Source: Eopsaltria australis (taxonomy: Eukaryota; Chordata; Aves; Passeriformes; Petroicidae). From it: a stretch of DNA of 64,000 nt. The stretch is from NCBI GenBank assembly GCA_034509425.1, contig JAVTVJ010000846.1:434001-498000 (forward strand), given 5' to 3'. How positions within the stretch are numbered: the first letter of the stretch is position 1; each line of letters begins with the position of its first letter. This document shows positions 1-11,639 of the stretch, piece by piece. The translations under genes and the position numbers were made by a program. The notes under the pieces are model-generated. The model searched no databases, had not been told where the DNA came from, and saw only the letters and a program-made list of their open reading frames with translations.

Positions 1-499
1 TGAAAGCTGAGACATTAATGCTTTGTATAAATATCAGAAAATATCAAAGCATAATACTGTATCACACCAAAGAGCTGAAAAGATGATAAAATGCAATGAG
101 GGCCATTGTAGCAGAACACTGTTTTCCCTTCCCTGTGTTCTTGACACTATGCACACGAATAGACAATACATGTGCTCAAGTTCTCATTCTCAATAAAAGA
201 CCTGGTGACATATGTTCTATAAAAGCCACATGGTTAAAAATGTGAACAAGCAAACATCAAAAATATTTGTGTAAGCAAAACTATATTGGACAAGTGACAA
301 TAACAGACAATATACATGAACCACCAGTATTCCACGGGACTGTAAGGGTTTACATGTTCTCATTTTCTGTAAGTGTAATGAGATTACTTTTGGATATGCA
401 AGCTTTAGCTTCTTTCATTAAATAACATTTATGTCACTGAAAATAAACAGGAGGGAAACAGCACTTATTTGATGGTCTTGACAGGTATTAGAATGAAAT
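1..499. other. AT-rich intergenic DNA, no feature seen
   Basis: I see no ORF of note, splice-flanked exon, RNA gene or recognisable repeat here. The stretch ends where a CR1 fragment begins. Confidence 0.5.
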
Positions 500-870
500 A
501 TTTCCAGTTGTCAGGGACCTACAATGATCATCTAGTCCCACTGCCTCACCACTTCAGGGCTGACCACAAGTTAAAGCCCATCATGTAGGGCATTGTCCAA
601 TGCCTCCTTTTAAGGCACTCACAGGCAGGGAGCCTGTTTCAGTGTCTGACCACACTCTCAGTAAGGAAGTATTTTCTCATGTCTAGTCTGAGCCTCCCCT
701 GATACAGCTTTGAACCATTCCCACGTGTCATGTCACTGGATCTCAGGGAGAAGAGAAGAGCAAATCCCTCTCCACTTCCCCTCCTCAGGAAGCCGTAGAG
801 AGCAGTGGTCACCCCTCAGCCTCTTTCCAAATCAGACCAACACAAAGTCTTCAGCTGCTTGGCATCCATC
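500..870 (-). mobile_element. CR1 LINE fragment, 3' end
   Basis: The plus strand reads as the complement of the 3' part of avian CR1. It holds the 'gatcatctagtccc' block near 525-540, then the block about filling in cases 'cctccttttaaggcac' near 603, then the 'gtcaccc...cagcctctttcc' block near 810. The insertion is therefore antisense (minus strand) and truncated at its 5' end. It is diverged, with no open frame. The right boundary is approximate. It lies in the 3' flank of the minus-strand TOPORS-like gene. Confidence 0.7.
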
Positions 871-1595
871 TGGCACAGACAGGCCCTTTCTAAGCAGAGC
901 AGAAGAAATACCAGCATCGAGACTGGATGTGGACCAGTGGGAGGAAAATCTGTGCTTAAGGGCAGTATGGTTGCCTTTCCCTGGCTGCTCACCAGTCTGG
1001 CATTGTCCCTTCCCAGAGGCAGGAGTTTGCATTTCTCCTTGAATTCCTTGGGGTTCCTGCCTTGGCTGGGTACACCTCTGGGATGTCACAGAGAGCAGCA
1101 CCAAGTTGTGACTCCAGGCAGGGGGAGGGAACTGGTCACGGCTGTGGTGAGGCTGCACGAGGCAGCTCAGGCTGGTAGGAGAGCAGAGAACCAGGATAGG
1201 GAGGGGGGCAGAGGCTGGCATTGAACAGCTCATGCGTGGACTGGGGTGATAAGCTCTGGGGCACAACCCGGACCTGGGACACCCCTGCTGGAAATACCTG
1301 TCCTGGGGCTGGCTACAGGAATGGGCCTGGAGCTGGCCATCACTTGTCTGATCAGAGAATAACAAGGACAGAAATGCCACCTGCCCTGTTTGTAACACTG
1401 ACATGTTTTTTGAGTTTCCATGCCTTCATTTTATTTGAATAGCTGGATCTGAGGAGCTGGGAGCCCTAGAAGGTTGATGTATGCCCTAAGTGGTGGCCCA
1501 GTCACAGTTTGGCTAACCCCTGAGGCATCCTCCAAAGTCATGGATGCAGGGGTGGCAGAAGAGGCCCCAGGGTCACTTGCCTGCCTCTTCAGGGG
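871..1595. other. 3' flank of the TOPORS-like gene, no recognised gene
   Basis: This stretch is moderately GC-rich and has several overlapping open frames, the longest being 190 codons on the minus strand (832-1404). None resembles a known domain, and the longest one runs into the CR1 fragment, so I treat them as chance frames. Some of the sequence may be 3' UTR of the neighbouring minus-strand gene. Near the stop codon lies a 23-bp tandem repeat (see finding). Confidence 0.4.
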
Positions 1596-1622
1596 TCACT
1601 TTGGTCCCTCTTCAGGGGTCAC
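1577..1622. repeat. 23-bp tandem repeat at the 3' end of the TOPORS-like gene
   Basis: The 16-mer cctcttcaggggtcac occurs at 1584-1599 and again at 1607-1622, exactly 23 bp apart, with a weaker third trace further downstream. The 23-bp period is not a multiple of three. The TGA stop (1596-1598 on the minus strand) falls inside the second unit, whose reading phase is shifted relative to the first. Confidence 0.85.
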
Positions 1623-2462
1623 CATGGGTTCACTGCCCTGTTTGGAAGTAGAGGACCCAGGAACAGACTCCTCTGGCTCATCCTGGGGCTCCTCTTGCTC
1701 CAATAGCGATGGTAATGGGTACAGTGGGGTAGCTTCTGGAATCCCCATCCATGGCAGTGGAGGAGGTGTTGGGCACCTTGGTGCATCTTGCAGGGCTGTC
1801 AGAAGAGCTGGAACCTGGGCAGGGAGATAGGGCTGGTGGGCCAGCAGACGGCAGGCCTCCCTGCTGCACCGTCGCAGAGCAACACGGATAAGCTGCTGGA
1901 CAAATGTTGCCGCATGGTTTTGGAGGGGGACCCCCAGCATCTGAACCAGCTGGTCTTCATCGATTCCATGGTTGGTCAGGATGTCTGTGACAGTGTCCTC
2001 CACTAGGTCTGCCTCCATTGAGTTGTTCCTGAAGATCTGCCTCAGCCTTGGTCGAAGCCAGAGCACCAGAGTATCTAGGAGGCATGGGTGGTCCCGAAAA
2101 AGTATTACCCATTCTCCAGGCTGGAGGCTGCCCACAGGATGCCTGGGCACTCTTTCTGCAGCCCATGTTTGGGATGGTCCAGAGAAATGGAGGTCAAGGT
2201 GTCTGGGGTCTCCTCTCGCCTGGTGGACAATGATGGATGGTGTCTCAGACAATGTAATGACATGCTCCATGTAATTATTTTCTGTCCCCACTGAGTGTAA
2301 GATGGATAGAATCCTCCTCTTGCAGAGGGGGCACTTGGGTGTGTTCTCTGCCCACTGCAGGATGCAGGTGTAACAGAACTGGTGCAGGCATGGCAATATG
2401 TAGCTGATTTCCTTCCAGCTGTCCAGGCAGATGGGACAGCAGTTGTCTATCTCTGTGGCCAT
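1596..2462 (-). CDS. TOPORS-like RING-finger E3 ubiquitin ligase (intronless)
   Basis: This is a 288-residue protein with one uninterrupted frame. Seen: residues 9-47 form a C3HC4 RING with zinc ligands Cys9, Cys12, Cys25, His27, Cys30, Cys33, Cys44 and Cys47. The segment after it (SILHSVGTENNYMEHVI) parallels the TOPORS stretch that follows its RING. The middle (about 115-210) is predicted to be helical and Arg/Leu-rich, with no domain I recognise. The C-terminus (about 230-288) is Pro/Glu/Ser-rich and disordered. Family knowledge: TOPORS is a nuclear ubiquitin and SUMO E3 ligase of roughly 1000 residues. Here only the RING module is shared, so the protein is far shorter. Bird genomes carry short 'Topors-like' single-exon genes, and this fits that class. 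The start ATG has a good context (A at -3, G at +4). Inference: a retrocopy or lineage-specific paralogue that is still intact and possibly expressed. No promoter or poly(A) signal was firmly identified. Confidence 0.8.
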   Translation of the reverse strand: MATEIDNCCPICLDSWKEISYILPCLHQFCYTCILQWAENTPKCPLCKRRILSILHSVGTENNYMEHVITLSETPSIIVHQARGDPRHLDLHFSGPSQTWAAERVPRHPVGSLQPGEWVILFRDHPCLLDTLVLWLRPRLRQIFRNNSMEADLVEDTVTDILTNHGIDEDQLVQMLGVPLQNHAATFVQQLIRVALRRCSREACRLLAHQPYLPAQVPALLTALQDAPRCPTPPPLPWMGIPEATPLYPLPSLLEQEEPQDEPEESVPGSSTSKQGSEPMVTPEEGPK

Positions 2463-2856
2463 GCTCTTCTCTGCAGTGGCCTGAGGGGAGCTGGGGTTAT
2501 GAGTTGCTCCCGTACACCAGCATTGCAGCAGCAGGTTTCACTCTAGAAGGGGAAGAAGCACCATGGCCATTGTCTGGACTCAGAAGGGGTGATAGAAATG
2601 CCATGGTCCCTCAGGAAGGAAACCATCTCAGCTCCCCAGTAGGAGGTCTGCCCTCCCAGCTCACCTCTGCCGCTGCAAGTGCACCTCCTGAGTGTCCCGG
2701 ATGCCTGAACCTGGCAGGGAGGGGGAAAATACTTCAATGACTCTGGAGTTGAGCCCAGAGAGTTGCAACAAAAAACTGTCCTTGCACAATGACAACATCA
2801 AAGGCCTCACTCAGCACTCAGCACTCCAAACCTCACCAAATGCTCAGCAGGAGTCA
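2463..2856. other. Upstream flank of the TOPORS-like gene
   Basis: This is the 5' side of the minus-strand gene. No TATA box, CpG island or convincing exon was recognised. A 64-codon minus-strand frame at 2543-2737 resembles nothing I know. A CR1 copy begins at about 2857, so any promoter of the gene must lie in this ~390-bp gap, within the CR1, or beyond it. Confidence 0.4.
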
Positions 2857-3735
2857 TATATTCATAGAATGTTTTGGGTTGGACAGGGAGCTTCATGATC
2901 ATCTGGTTCCAACTGTCCTGCCATGGTCAGGGGCACCTTCAACTAGAACAGGTTACCCAGAGTCCTATCCAACCTGGTCTCAAACAGCTCCAGGGACAAC
3001 ATCCACAGCATTCACAACTTTCCTAGGCAACCTGTTCCAGTGCCTCACTACTCTAACAGTGAATAATTCCTTCCTAATATCCAATCTAAACCTACTCTCC
3101 TTCAATTTGGACCCATTCCACCTTGTCCTGTCACTGCATGCCCTTGTAAATAGTGTTGCCTCATCTTTTGTGTATGTTCCCTTCAGGTACTGGAAGGTCA
3201 CTGCAAAGCCATCTCTTTTCCATGCTAATCAATCCCAATTCCCTCAGCCTTTCCTTTTAGGTGAGGTACCCCATCCCTCTAATCATCCTGGTGGCCTCCT
3301 CTGGACTCGCTCCAACAGGTCCATGTCCTTCCTGTGCTGGGACCCCAGAGCTGCATGCAGGGTTCCAGCTGGGGTCTCACCAGAGCAGAGCAGAGGGGCA
3401 GAATCCCCTCCCTCTCCTGCTGCCCACGCTGCTTTGGATGCAGCCCAGGACACGTTTGGCTTTCTGGGCTGGGAGTGCCCATGGCTGGGTCATGTCCAGC
3501 CTCATCCACCAGCACCCCCAAGTCCTTCTCCCCAGGGCTATTCTTGATCTGTTCATCCCCCAGCCTGGGCTGATACTGGGGGCTGTCCTGACCCACTTGA
3601 AGCACCTTGCACTTGGTCTTGTTGAACCTCATGAGGTTCCTATGGGCCCACTTCAGGACCCTATCTAGGTCCCTCTGGATGGCATCCTGTCCTTCAGATG
3701 TGTCTGGGTGTGAGCTGGCTGGGTGAAACTTAGTG
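2857..3735 (-). mobile_element. CR1 LINE, 3' half with ORF2 C-terminus
   Basis: The plus strand begins with the complement of the CR1 3' end ('tcatagaatg...ttgggttgga' near 2866) and continues through the 3' UTR. It then enters the C-terminal part of ORF2, read on the minus strand at 3279-3632 (motifs [32 protein letters not shown] and QLWGPS). The element is 5'-truncated at about 3735. Its ORF2 has out-of-frame stretches that are also present in the copies at 29220-30055 and 34340-35775, which shows they belong to one subfamily. Non-autonomous as it stands. Confidence 0.9.
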
Positions 3736-4729
3736 CTCAGCTGTAAGCATTGAGGGCTGCTGGGTCACAGTCCATCCCTCCAGGGCATCACAATCCATCT
3801 CTAGGTGATATCACAATGAGCCATCACCACCCATCGGACACAGTCTCAAGGACATGCATCTGGGGTTACCCTTACACCAGTGCCAACTCCATTCCCTGTC
3901 TCTCTTCTTATACTTGCATTGATGATACAAGACAGTCACTGAGGCCTTGGTTGTGCCTTCCCAGGCTCCTGCTAGTTTGCTCTGGCCATGACAGACATCT
4001 CCAGGTGCATGCAGCATGAGGGCTCACTCAGCAACAACATGTGCCTCCCTGGGAGGCTGCAGGACAAGGTCCCACAGGCCCTCCACACACTCCACACTGC
4101 TGGCCAGCCCTCTGGGCTCATGATGTGTCACAGGCAGCACCTGGCTTACTCTTGCACGTATTCTCCTATCATATCTGGCTATGTTCTCTAGCCAGAATGC
4201 ACTAGGGTGATTGCTTCTGCTCAGCAGGCATCAGACCTCATCCTGGCACTGCATCCTCTTTCGGGCTCTGGAGACACACTGCAAGATAAGAGAGGCTCCT
4301 TGCTCTAAAACAAGGATGTTCTGTAAGGCTGAGGCTGTTCAGTATGAACAGCTGGGACATCTCACAGCACAGCCTGGTGTTTCTAAAGATAGGGACATCC
4401 CCCAACAAAAAGGTGGGGACAGATTCATGGGAGGCTGAGAGATGGTGACATCTGAAACTAGAGAGTTTCAAACTGGAGATAAGTAATCAAAATAAAATTG
4501 CTATAAGAATCAAAAAGCACTGAAGAGAGTTGCCCAGGTCTTCAAATCCTGAGTGGCCATAACCCAGAGCACAACAGTCACAAGCCCATGAACAGATGCT
4601 GGCTGAAGTCCTGGAAGAGAAAGCATTGACAATAGGAAACACAGGAAAGGTCCCCAGGGAAGTAACAGCTTTGACAAGGTTTTTACTTCCTGGTTGCATT
4701 TGGTTCGGCATCTTTCACAAATTTTTAAT
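3736..4729. other. Unique sequence between two CR1 copies
   Basis: This is moderately GC-rich single-copy-looking DNA. Frames up to 89 codons exist, but none has recognisable domains or splice context. No repeat family was recognised. Confidence 0.4.
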
Positions 4730-6345
4730 TAGGGGAGAATATAATAGTTCCATTTGGCACTATTTGGCATACAACAGTCATCTAGTCCTGTTGCCTGAAC
4801 ACAGCTGACCAACAGTTAAAGCTTGTTATTGAAGGCGTGGTCCAAATGCCTCCTTTTAAGGCACCATCAGGCATGGAACATCAACCATCTTTTTAGGGAG
4901 TCTTTTCCAGTGTGCAACCACCCTCCCAGTAAGGAAATGCTTCTGAATGTCAACAGGCCAGTTCTTCACCCAGCACAGTGTGCACCTGTTCATCTGAAAA
5001 CTGGACAACTTGTTTGAAAGGATACTCTAAGGGACAGTATCAAAAGCATCATGAAAATCCAGGAAAGCCACATCCACCTCCACCTCTTTACCCACTAAAC
5101 AAGTGACCTAATTGCAGAAGCATCTCAGATTAGTCAGACAGGGCTTCTCTTTTTGAACCCATGCACCCATGCTGTGCCTGATGCTTGTGTTTCCTTGAAA
5201 TGCCTTTCATGACCAACAGTATCTTCTCCAAAATTTTTCCAGGTGGTGAGGTTAGACTCACAGATCTGTAGTTTCCTATGTCTTCCCTCACACCTTTCTA
5301 AATTGTAATGAGTAGCCAGCTTCCAGTCAGCAGGGACCTCCTGAGACATCCATGACTTTTGAGTGGGTGTCACATCCAACTGCTCCTGCAGTACTCTGGG
5401 ATGAATCTCACCAGGTCTCATGACCTTATGAACAGTCAGGGGGTACAGCTGGCCCCTTACAACTTCTATGCACAAATGGAGAATCACTGTTCCTGCAGTT
5501 GTGGTCCTTTGACTCTAAAGTCTACCGGTATTATTATGAGCTGAGGGGGGAAAAAAAGCACTGAATACCTCCAGATTTTCTGCATTCCTATTTGTTGGGA
5601 GACCATCCTCAACAAGTATTGGTCCAGTGTTTTCCTTGCTATTAACATGTTTTACAAGTCCTTTCTTGTTGTTGAGCACAACACCAGCCACTTTCAACTT
5701 TTCATGATCTTTGGCTTTGCACGCCACCTCCTCTGTTTGTGAACATATGTGATCTACCTGCAAGTTCTGATTTTATGTCTAGATTTCTTCCAATCTTTTT
5801 TTCTCCCTGAGTTCCAAGAGGAGTTTCCCTGTTAAGCCAAGCTAGTCTTCTGTCCCTCTTGCTTGACTCGTGACACAATGGGATGGCCTGCTCCCACATT
5901 TTTCAATTGTGGTTCTTTAAGCACTCGTGGAGGCCTCAAAAGCATATTTCTAGGGGACACTGCAAAGCAGTTACTTGAGTAGTTGAGAATTTGCTCTCTT
6001 GAAATACACAGTAGAAACTCTGTTGAACTTTTTTCTCACTACATAAAGAATTTTAAACTCAACCATTTCATCATCACTATGGCCAAGACAACCACCTACC
6101 ATCACATGGATGAGTACTTCTCTATTCACAAATAGCATGTATAGAAAGGCATCTTTTCTAGCTGGAGGATTTGTGGCAAGAAATTATATTCAAGCAGCTC
6201 CAGGAATTGCCCAGACTTGCTTGTAACATCAGTATGGTATTTCCAGTAAATGTCTCTGAAGTTGAAGTCTCTCACAAGGACAAAGGCTAACAATCTAGAG
6301 ATTTCTCTTAATTGCCTACAGAATAACTCATCAGTGCTAGTGTTA
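4730..6345 (-). mobile_element. Old long CR1 LINE copy: endonuclease end, reverse transcriptase and 3' part
   Basis: Read on the minus strand from 6330 down, the copy shows the end of the CR1 endonuclease. A VLVRDFNFRDIYWK-like block is followed by a VGGCLGHSDDEMVEF-like block near 6060-6130. A linker with a KKGLVKHVNSKENTGP-like block follows (5515-5763), then the start of reverse transcriptase (MRPGEIHPRVLQEQL near 5400, EVPADWKLA near 5320). A later RT block, DVAFLDFHDAFDTVP, sits near 5060. The 3' end is near 4730-4990. Frames are broken throughout, so it is a dead copy, more diverged than the one at 2857-3735. Confidence 0.8.
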
Positions 6346-9300
6346 AAAGGTATGGAAAGGAGGTAGAGTCCTTTGGATTACATGTTAATCCACATTGATT
6401 TCTGTATCAACAATACATTTCACAGTAAATCCTAGCAACACAGTGATATATTCACGGAAATCAAAAAGAATGGCTTGTATTTGAAAGTCCACTAGGTAAT
6501 TTTCTCTGTCTATACTGAGGATATGATCTATACTTGTATATGATTCATGTAGTATCTGTGCACTGGTCTCTCCACATATAAAAAAACCAAAAGTGTGGCC
6601 TATAGATGACATTCAGAGGGAGGAAAACCACTTCTGCAGTCTGAATTCTTTAGAAACCACTCTGGTTTTTTTCATGTCTCTCATATTCTTAACAAGTGCA
6701 GGTTGAGAAGGAAACTGCCCTTGTTAAAAATGCTACAAATTTCTCACTTTCATGTATTATGTTTGATGTGAATAAACAGTTAAATACCACGTCAGATTGT
6801 ACAAAAAGTCAGGTCGCTCTCAGAAGACTGTAAGTAGGATGTCATATAATGAATATGAGTAGTAAGAAAAGCCTGAGAACCTCCGGGTTACATTTTATCA
6901 CTATCTGTTTCAACCTGCCCATGTGACATTTGTGAATCTGATGCTTTCACTCACTAGCTTGCTTCACGCTTTTGTTGATTTTATTTTTCCTCTGATAGTC
7001 CTGCTCACCTTAATCCCACGTGATAATGCTTCTTAAGGAAAATATTCTCTTTCTGTTCATGTGTTGCCTCAAGAGATTACAGAAGTACTCTAGAGACTAC
7101 ACGCCAGTCTCCTCTCTCTTTTTCATTTGTACATATCATGTCTTCAAAAACTGACTGGGAGTGGCCTTTTTTCTCAAAAGAGCATTGGAGTCTATCAGGG
7201 TAACAATGGGCTTAGATACACTGCTGCTGCTCCAGAGTGATTTCCACATGTCCCACAGTTGTTGACTAGGATGTTTTTCTCTCCTGACAATTTCCGCAGG
7301 CAGATCTCAGCAAGTTTCTGTCTGTACCAGTGACTAACTACCTGAAGTTGCTCCACTTTCCTATGCATTGTCGTTAGTTTAGACTCCAGATGCTTGAATT
7401 TTCTATAGGTTGCTGAAGCTATTTCCTGAAATAAGGATATCACAGTCATTAGTTCAGTCCCATGAGCAACTGTTGATTAAAATCTCAGTTTAGCCAAGGC
7501 CTATTGTCTTGATTTCAGCATCTTTGTTCGGTTTGAAATGTTTCTTTCTTCAGCTATCTTTATGGTCCTTATCAGATTATCCTCAAAAAGTATTTGTGGG
7601 TTCTAAGCACAAATTAATACTCCTAGTTAAATTTAAAAATTAAAATATTTAGAGTTGATCCTAAAGAAAGCTGACCTTTTTTATTCCTGTTCTACAGATT
7701 ATATCTCTCAGTATCAAACTGAGTATTATGGTGTGTTACATGGAATGCTTTCCATCTATATTTTTTTCTGACTCCTGTGAAATTAGAAAATCTGACATCT
7801 ACTACCTTACTGTTGCTTTAATTTGGCATTAATTTTCTGGCAGCACTGTATTTACACCAGTTAAAATAAAAGACATCCAGCCTTCAATAAGAAACTAATT
7901 TTTTTATGGTAGAATCTTTCTGTGTGATGTAATAGGGGTGCTGGAAATGGGGAGAATGAAAAAAGCAAAGCAACAACAGTATATTCTTCATCATGGACAA
8001 TTTGGACAATTTGGACTACATTTGTTGTTTATTATACAATTCTTCCTTTACACAATTTGATGCAATAATTAGATTTCAGTACTGTCTTCTGGGATTGTCT
8101 GCCTCAACTTTGATAGAACTATTTTCTGCAACATCTTTGAAAATGCTTGGCTCCAAAAATTGTTAGTTTATTATGTCATAGTTATTTCATAGAAAAAAAC
8201 CCTATTGAATCCTTTAGATCATGAAGTAAAATATGCTGCTTTGAGAGGCAGGTACTCCTTAGAAAGGTACTCAAGTGTTTAGACAAAAGGCACATTTGTT
8301 TTTAAAAGGCTGCATACTTTTTTTACTCATTCTCTTTTCAAGTATCCGTGATTCAGATGAAGCCACAGTCCTAAAATATCCATAGACCAGTTGACTGCAT
8401 ATGGCAAATGGTGGATTTCCTGAAGTGCACTAGAGTGTCTCATAGGAATTTCAGTCAGGACTACTCATGGTTACTAAAGTACTTAGGTAAAGGAAAGAAG
8501 AAATAAAACAACAGATGCCAATAGTTTTTATTTAAATTCAAGGATGACTGAAAGTCCAAGGGCAGTCTGCAATTCAGTAAAAAGATCACTAAATCTGAGA
8601 TATGAAAAGAGAGACAGGTTACTGGAATAGGTGTTTTTCTTGGAAACGGTAGTCTATGTGTTTGCCTATCTGTCTATTTATAACATGAAACATGACCCAA
8701 GCACATTTTTCCTGTGCAACATTTTATTAAGTGTTGCACGGCTTTTGAATTCTTAGGTAATGGTGAAATATACTCAAAAGCTGCTATTATGATCTGACCC
8801 CGTTTTCTCTTAAACTTGTCAAAACCCTTTAGTAAAAATAATGATAATTAATAAACCATTTAATTGTTCCCTCAGGTTTTGAACCTGAGTTGAAAAGAAA
8901 GCGGTGGGCAGTAATTTTTGTTTCACTGAAAGTGCATTTCTGTAAGCTCACGAAGCTATTTTTTCAGAGTTTGATGCAGAAGCAGTGTCTGTTCAAAACT
9001 TTTGCTAAATTTATGCCTTAGTACATTTCTGAAGCATTCACTAGAGAAATGGGAGCTCTTATGTTCTTGTCTGTGACCATTTTACCACTCAAAGGTTATG
9101 GGAAAGAACATTAAAATGGGATAAAGAGCAACAGAATTTGCAATGAAATCAAAAGAATTTCCCTCAGTGTAGCTGATTAAGTACAGCATCAGGCAGAAAG
9201 TTAAGTAAACATACAGTCATAGGAAAAAAAATCCTACACTGGGGAAGAGAATCTTTTGGTTCTTCTTAGAAAAAGAATTGCTAGATGGCAAGCCTAACTC

Positions 9301-11639
9301 TCTCAAGAACTTTGTAACAAACTTTGTTGCAATCTTTGTGCTCAGCATTTGGAGCTTATCCTGTCAAGTAGAAAGTACAACTACATGCAGCACGAGAGAA
9401 ACATTTCAGTTTCTATGACAAATGCCACTTGAAAATGGGCTTTTAATTTAGAACATTGTAAACACACTGGGGGAAGCTAGTTTTGATCATTTGCCAAATA
9501 TTGCACAAGTATTTAGACTAATAAATAGCCTTCTATAACAGGAAGTGTACTGTATATTTTATGTGTTCCCACAATTTTTAAGAGAAAGTCTCATCCCTTC
9601 TGTTTCACAGATGTTTATAGAGAAAAATACCCTGAACTAGATAAAATAGCATACATTATTATCCAAAAGACATTTCAATCATCAACTAAAGACTTAGGAA
9701 ACATTAAGAGCACTTTATAAATAAGAGTACATTTTAAGTAGAGGATTTTGCCTGCTCAATAATCTTTCAGACCCCAGGTTAAAATCCTGTCTTACTGAAT
9801 AAAATAAGATGTATAGTTAAGAAAATAATCATGGGGTCTATCATCTCATTATTTTCATTGTGTAAATTACAAAGTAAGGCATATTCCAGCTGTAAGGAAA
9901 ACCAGCTGGTCTAATTTCCTATGCCATCATTTCAACATGTGGATCAGACCTATGAATGTACACTGAACACTGCATTCTGTCTCATATTGCTGTTACCAAA
10001 GATATGATATGGATGTAGAGCTAAGGGTTTTGTTTTCTAAACTTTGCACTGTACTCTCCTTTTTGAATCCAAAATGTCTCAGGAAGGAAGTGAGCCTAAG
10101 CAATGTCTGTGCCTTTTAGGCTGGACAAAAGCTCTCTTACTTACACTCCCTTATCTTTCCTCTTGAAGGGCTGGTAGTAGGGAAGAAGCAAAAATAATTC
10201 CAAACATGTGAAGGATCATTCTACATCTAACCCCCTCAGCTGTGGGGAGGGGCAGGTGGATCTGGCAATGCAGGTGTGTGTGGTACAAATTAGATCACGG
10301 AATGCACGATTATCTGTATTTGGGTTTTCACAGGACAAAAATGTTGTGTGGTTAACAGAGGTAACTTCAGCTAAATTCTGCAGAAATTTGGTGTGACTTT
10401 GGGGAAGTCACAGAACAGTATGCAGACCGCTCAGCAAGTTCTTGGAATGCATTAGTAATAATGTTTTTGTGCAAACAGTGAAGTATGCAGTAGTGAAAGA
10501 GCTTTAAAGTTTCATTCTCAACAAGGAGTTTGAGAATGTTGAGAGTGCAAAGTAAGGTGACTTATGGACCATTATCTGAGAGGAGATTTACTTTTAAAAA
10601 AGATGGTGCAATGTTGCATGAAATCAGCAAACTGGGAAAAAAAAGCAGAAATCAGGACATCAAGTCAAAGAAGTGGTTTTAGTAGAACTGGTAAAGCAGT
10701 GACACTAAGGATACAAAGTCGGGAAATGTAGGAAGGGAGAAATTTGCTTAATGATGGATTTCACTGGCACCAAACATAAGCAAAACATACAAAAGGTGGA
10801 AACTAGGTTCAGATATGTAAACATATATGGAGATCTGAGGTAGAAAATGACTAAGGTACATCAGCAGGAACAAGAAAATCAGCACTGTAAGGCTGAGAAG
10901 AGAACTGCCGCTCTTTTTCTTTTTACAAGAAAAAGAAGAACAAATAATGATATATAATGCACACAAAATTAAAAGGTTTAATATTTTTTGATTTGTATTC
11001 TCTAACAACATTAAGAAAAACATGACATCAACACAATATCAGTACAGAACAGGATGAGAAGCTTGATGCTTTCAAACTAGCAGCCACCAAAGTGTTTCAC
11101 CTGTGGGTTAATACAAATTCAAACTAAGGGTTGGTGAGATTCTTGCTCAAACAATCATCTGAAGTTATCTGAGAATTTTAGTAGCTCTTCTTGAGCAATG
11201 GGGTGAAGCTCTAGGGAAAAAAAAGAAAAAGATTGTTTCTTTTAAATATGGGAGGGAAATGGAAAAGTTATGAATCAATCTACTTGCAAACACTATGAAG
11301 TTAGTAATGATAGTGGGTGAAAATACACAGGAATTTATCATGAACACATTAATCTGTAATACTCTACCACAGCTCTTGTTGGCTATGGACATGAGAGGAA
11401 TAAGTAGATGGTATATGTCTTGTAAGGGTCTTTTCTCTCATATGACAGATGCATACTAGGCCAGGGATGTGTTCTCAAGATGAAATTCCTAAGATGGGGA
11501 TGGCAAAAGCACTTACATGAAAATATTTCACAGTGAGTTATCAGTTTTTTAATCTAAAAAAATCTGGAGCAGTTGGTATTGTTCAGTAGCCTGCACCCAG
11601 TTTCCTATGTTAAATATTTTCAGTAAAATAACAAAACTG
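6346..11639. other. AT-rich gene-free stretch
   Basis: I see no supported exon, RNA gene or confidently assigned repeat. Open frames here are at most 91 codons (for example 7195-7449 and 10748-11023, both minus) and lack recognisable domains or splice signals. Highly diverged CR1 continuation beyond 6345 is possible but could not be shown. Confidence 0.5.

Noticed and set aside
832..1404. 190-codon minus-strand open frame downstream of the TOPORS-like gene
   Set aside because: No recognisable domain, rich in Ser/Pro/Gln as expected for a chance frame, and its end lies in the CR1 fragment.
7195..7449. 84-codon minus-strand frame with a heptad-like pattern
   Set aside because: Could be a remnant of a LINE first ORF, but I could not match enough residues; no splice or promoter support.
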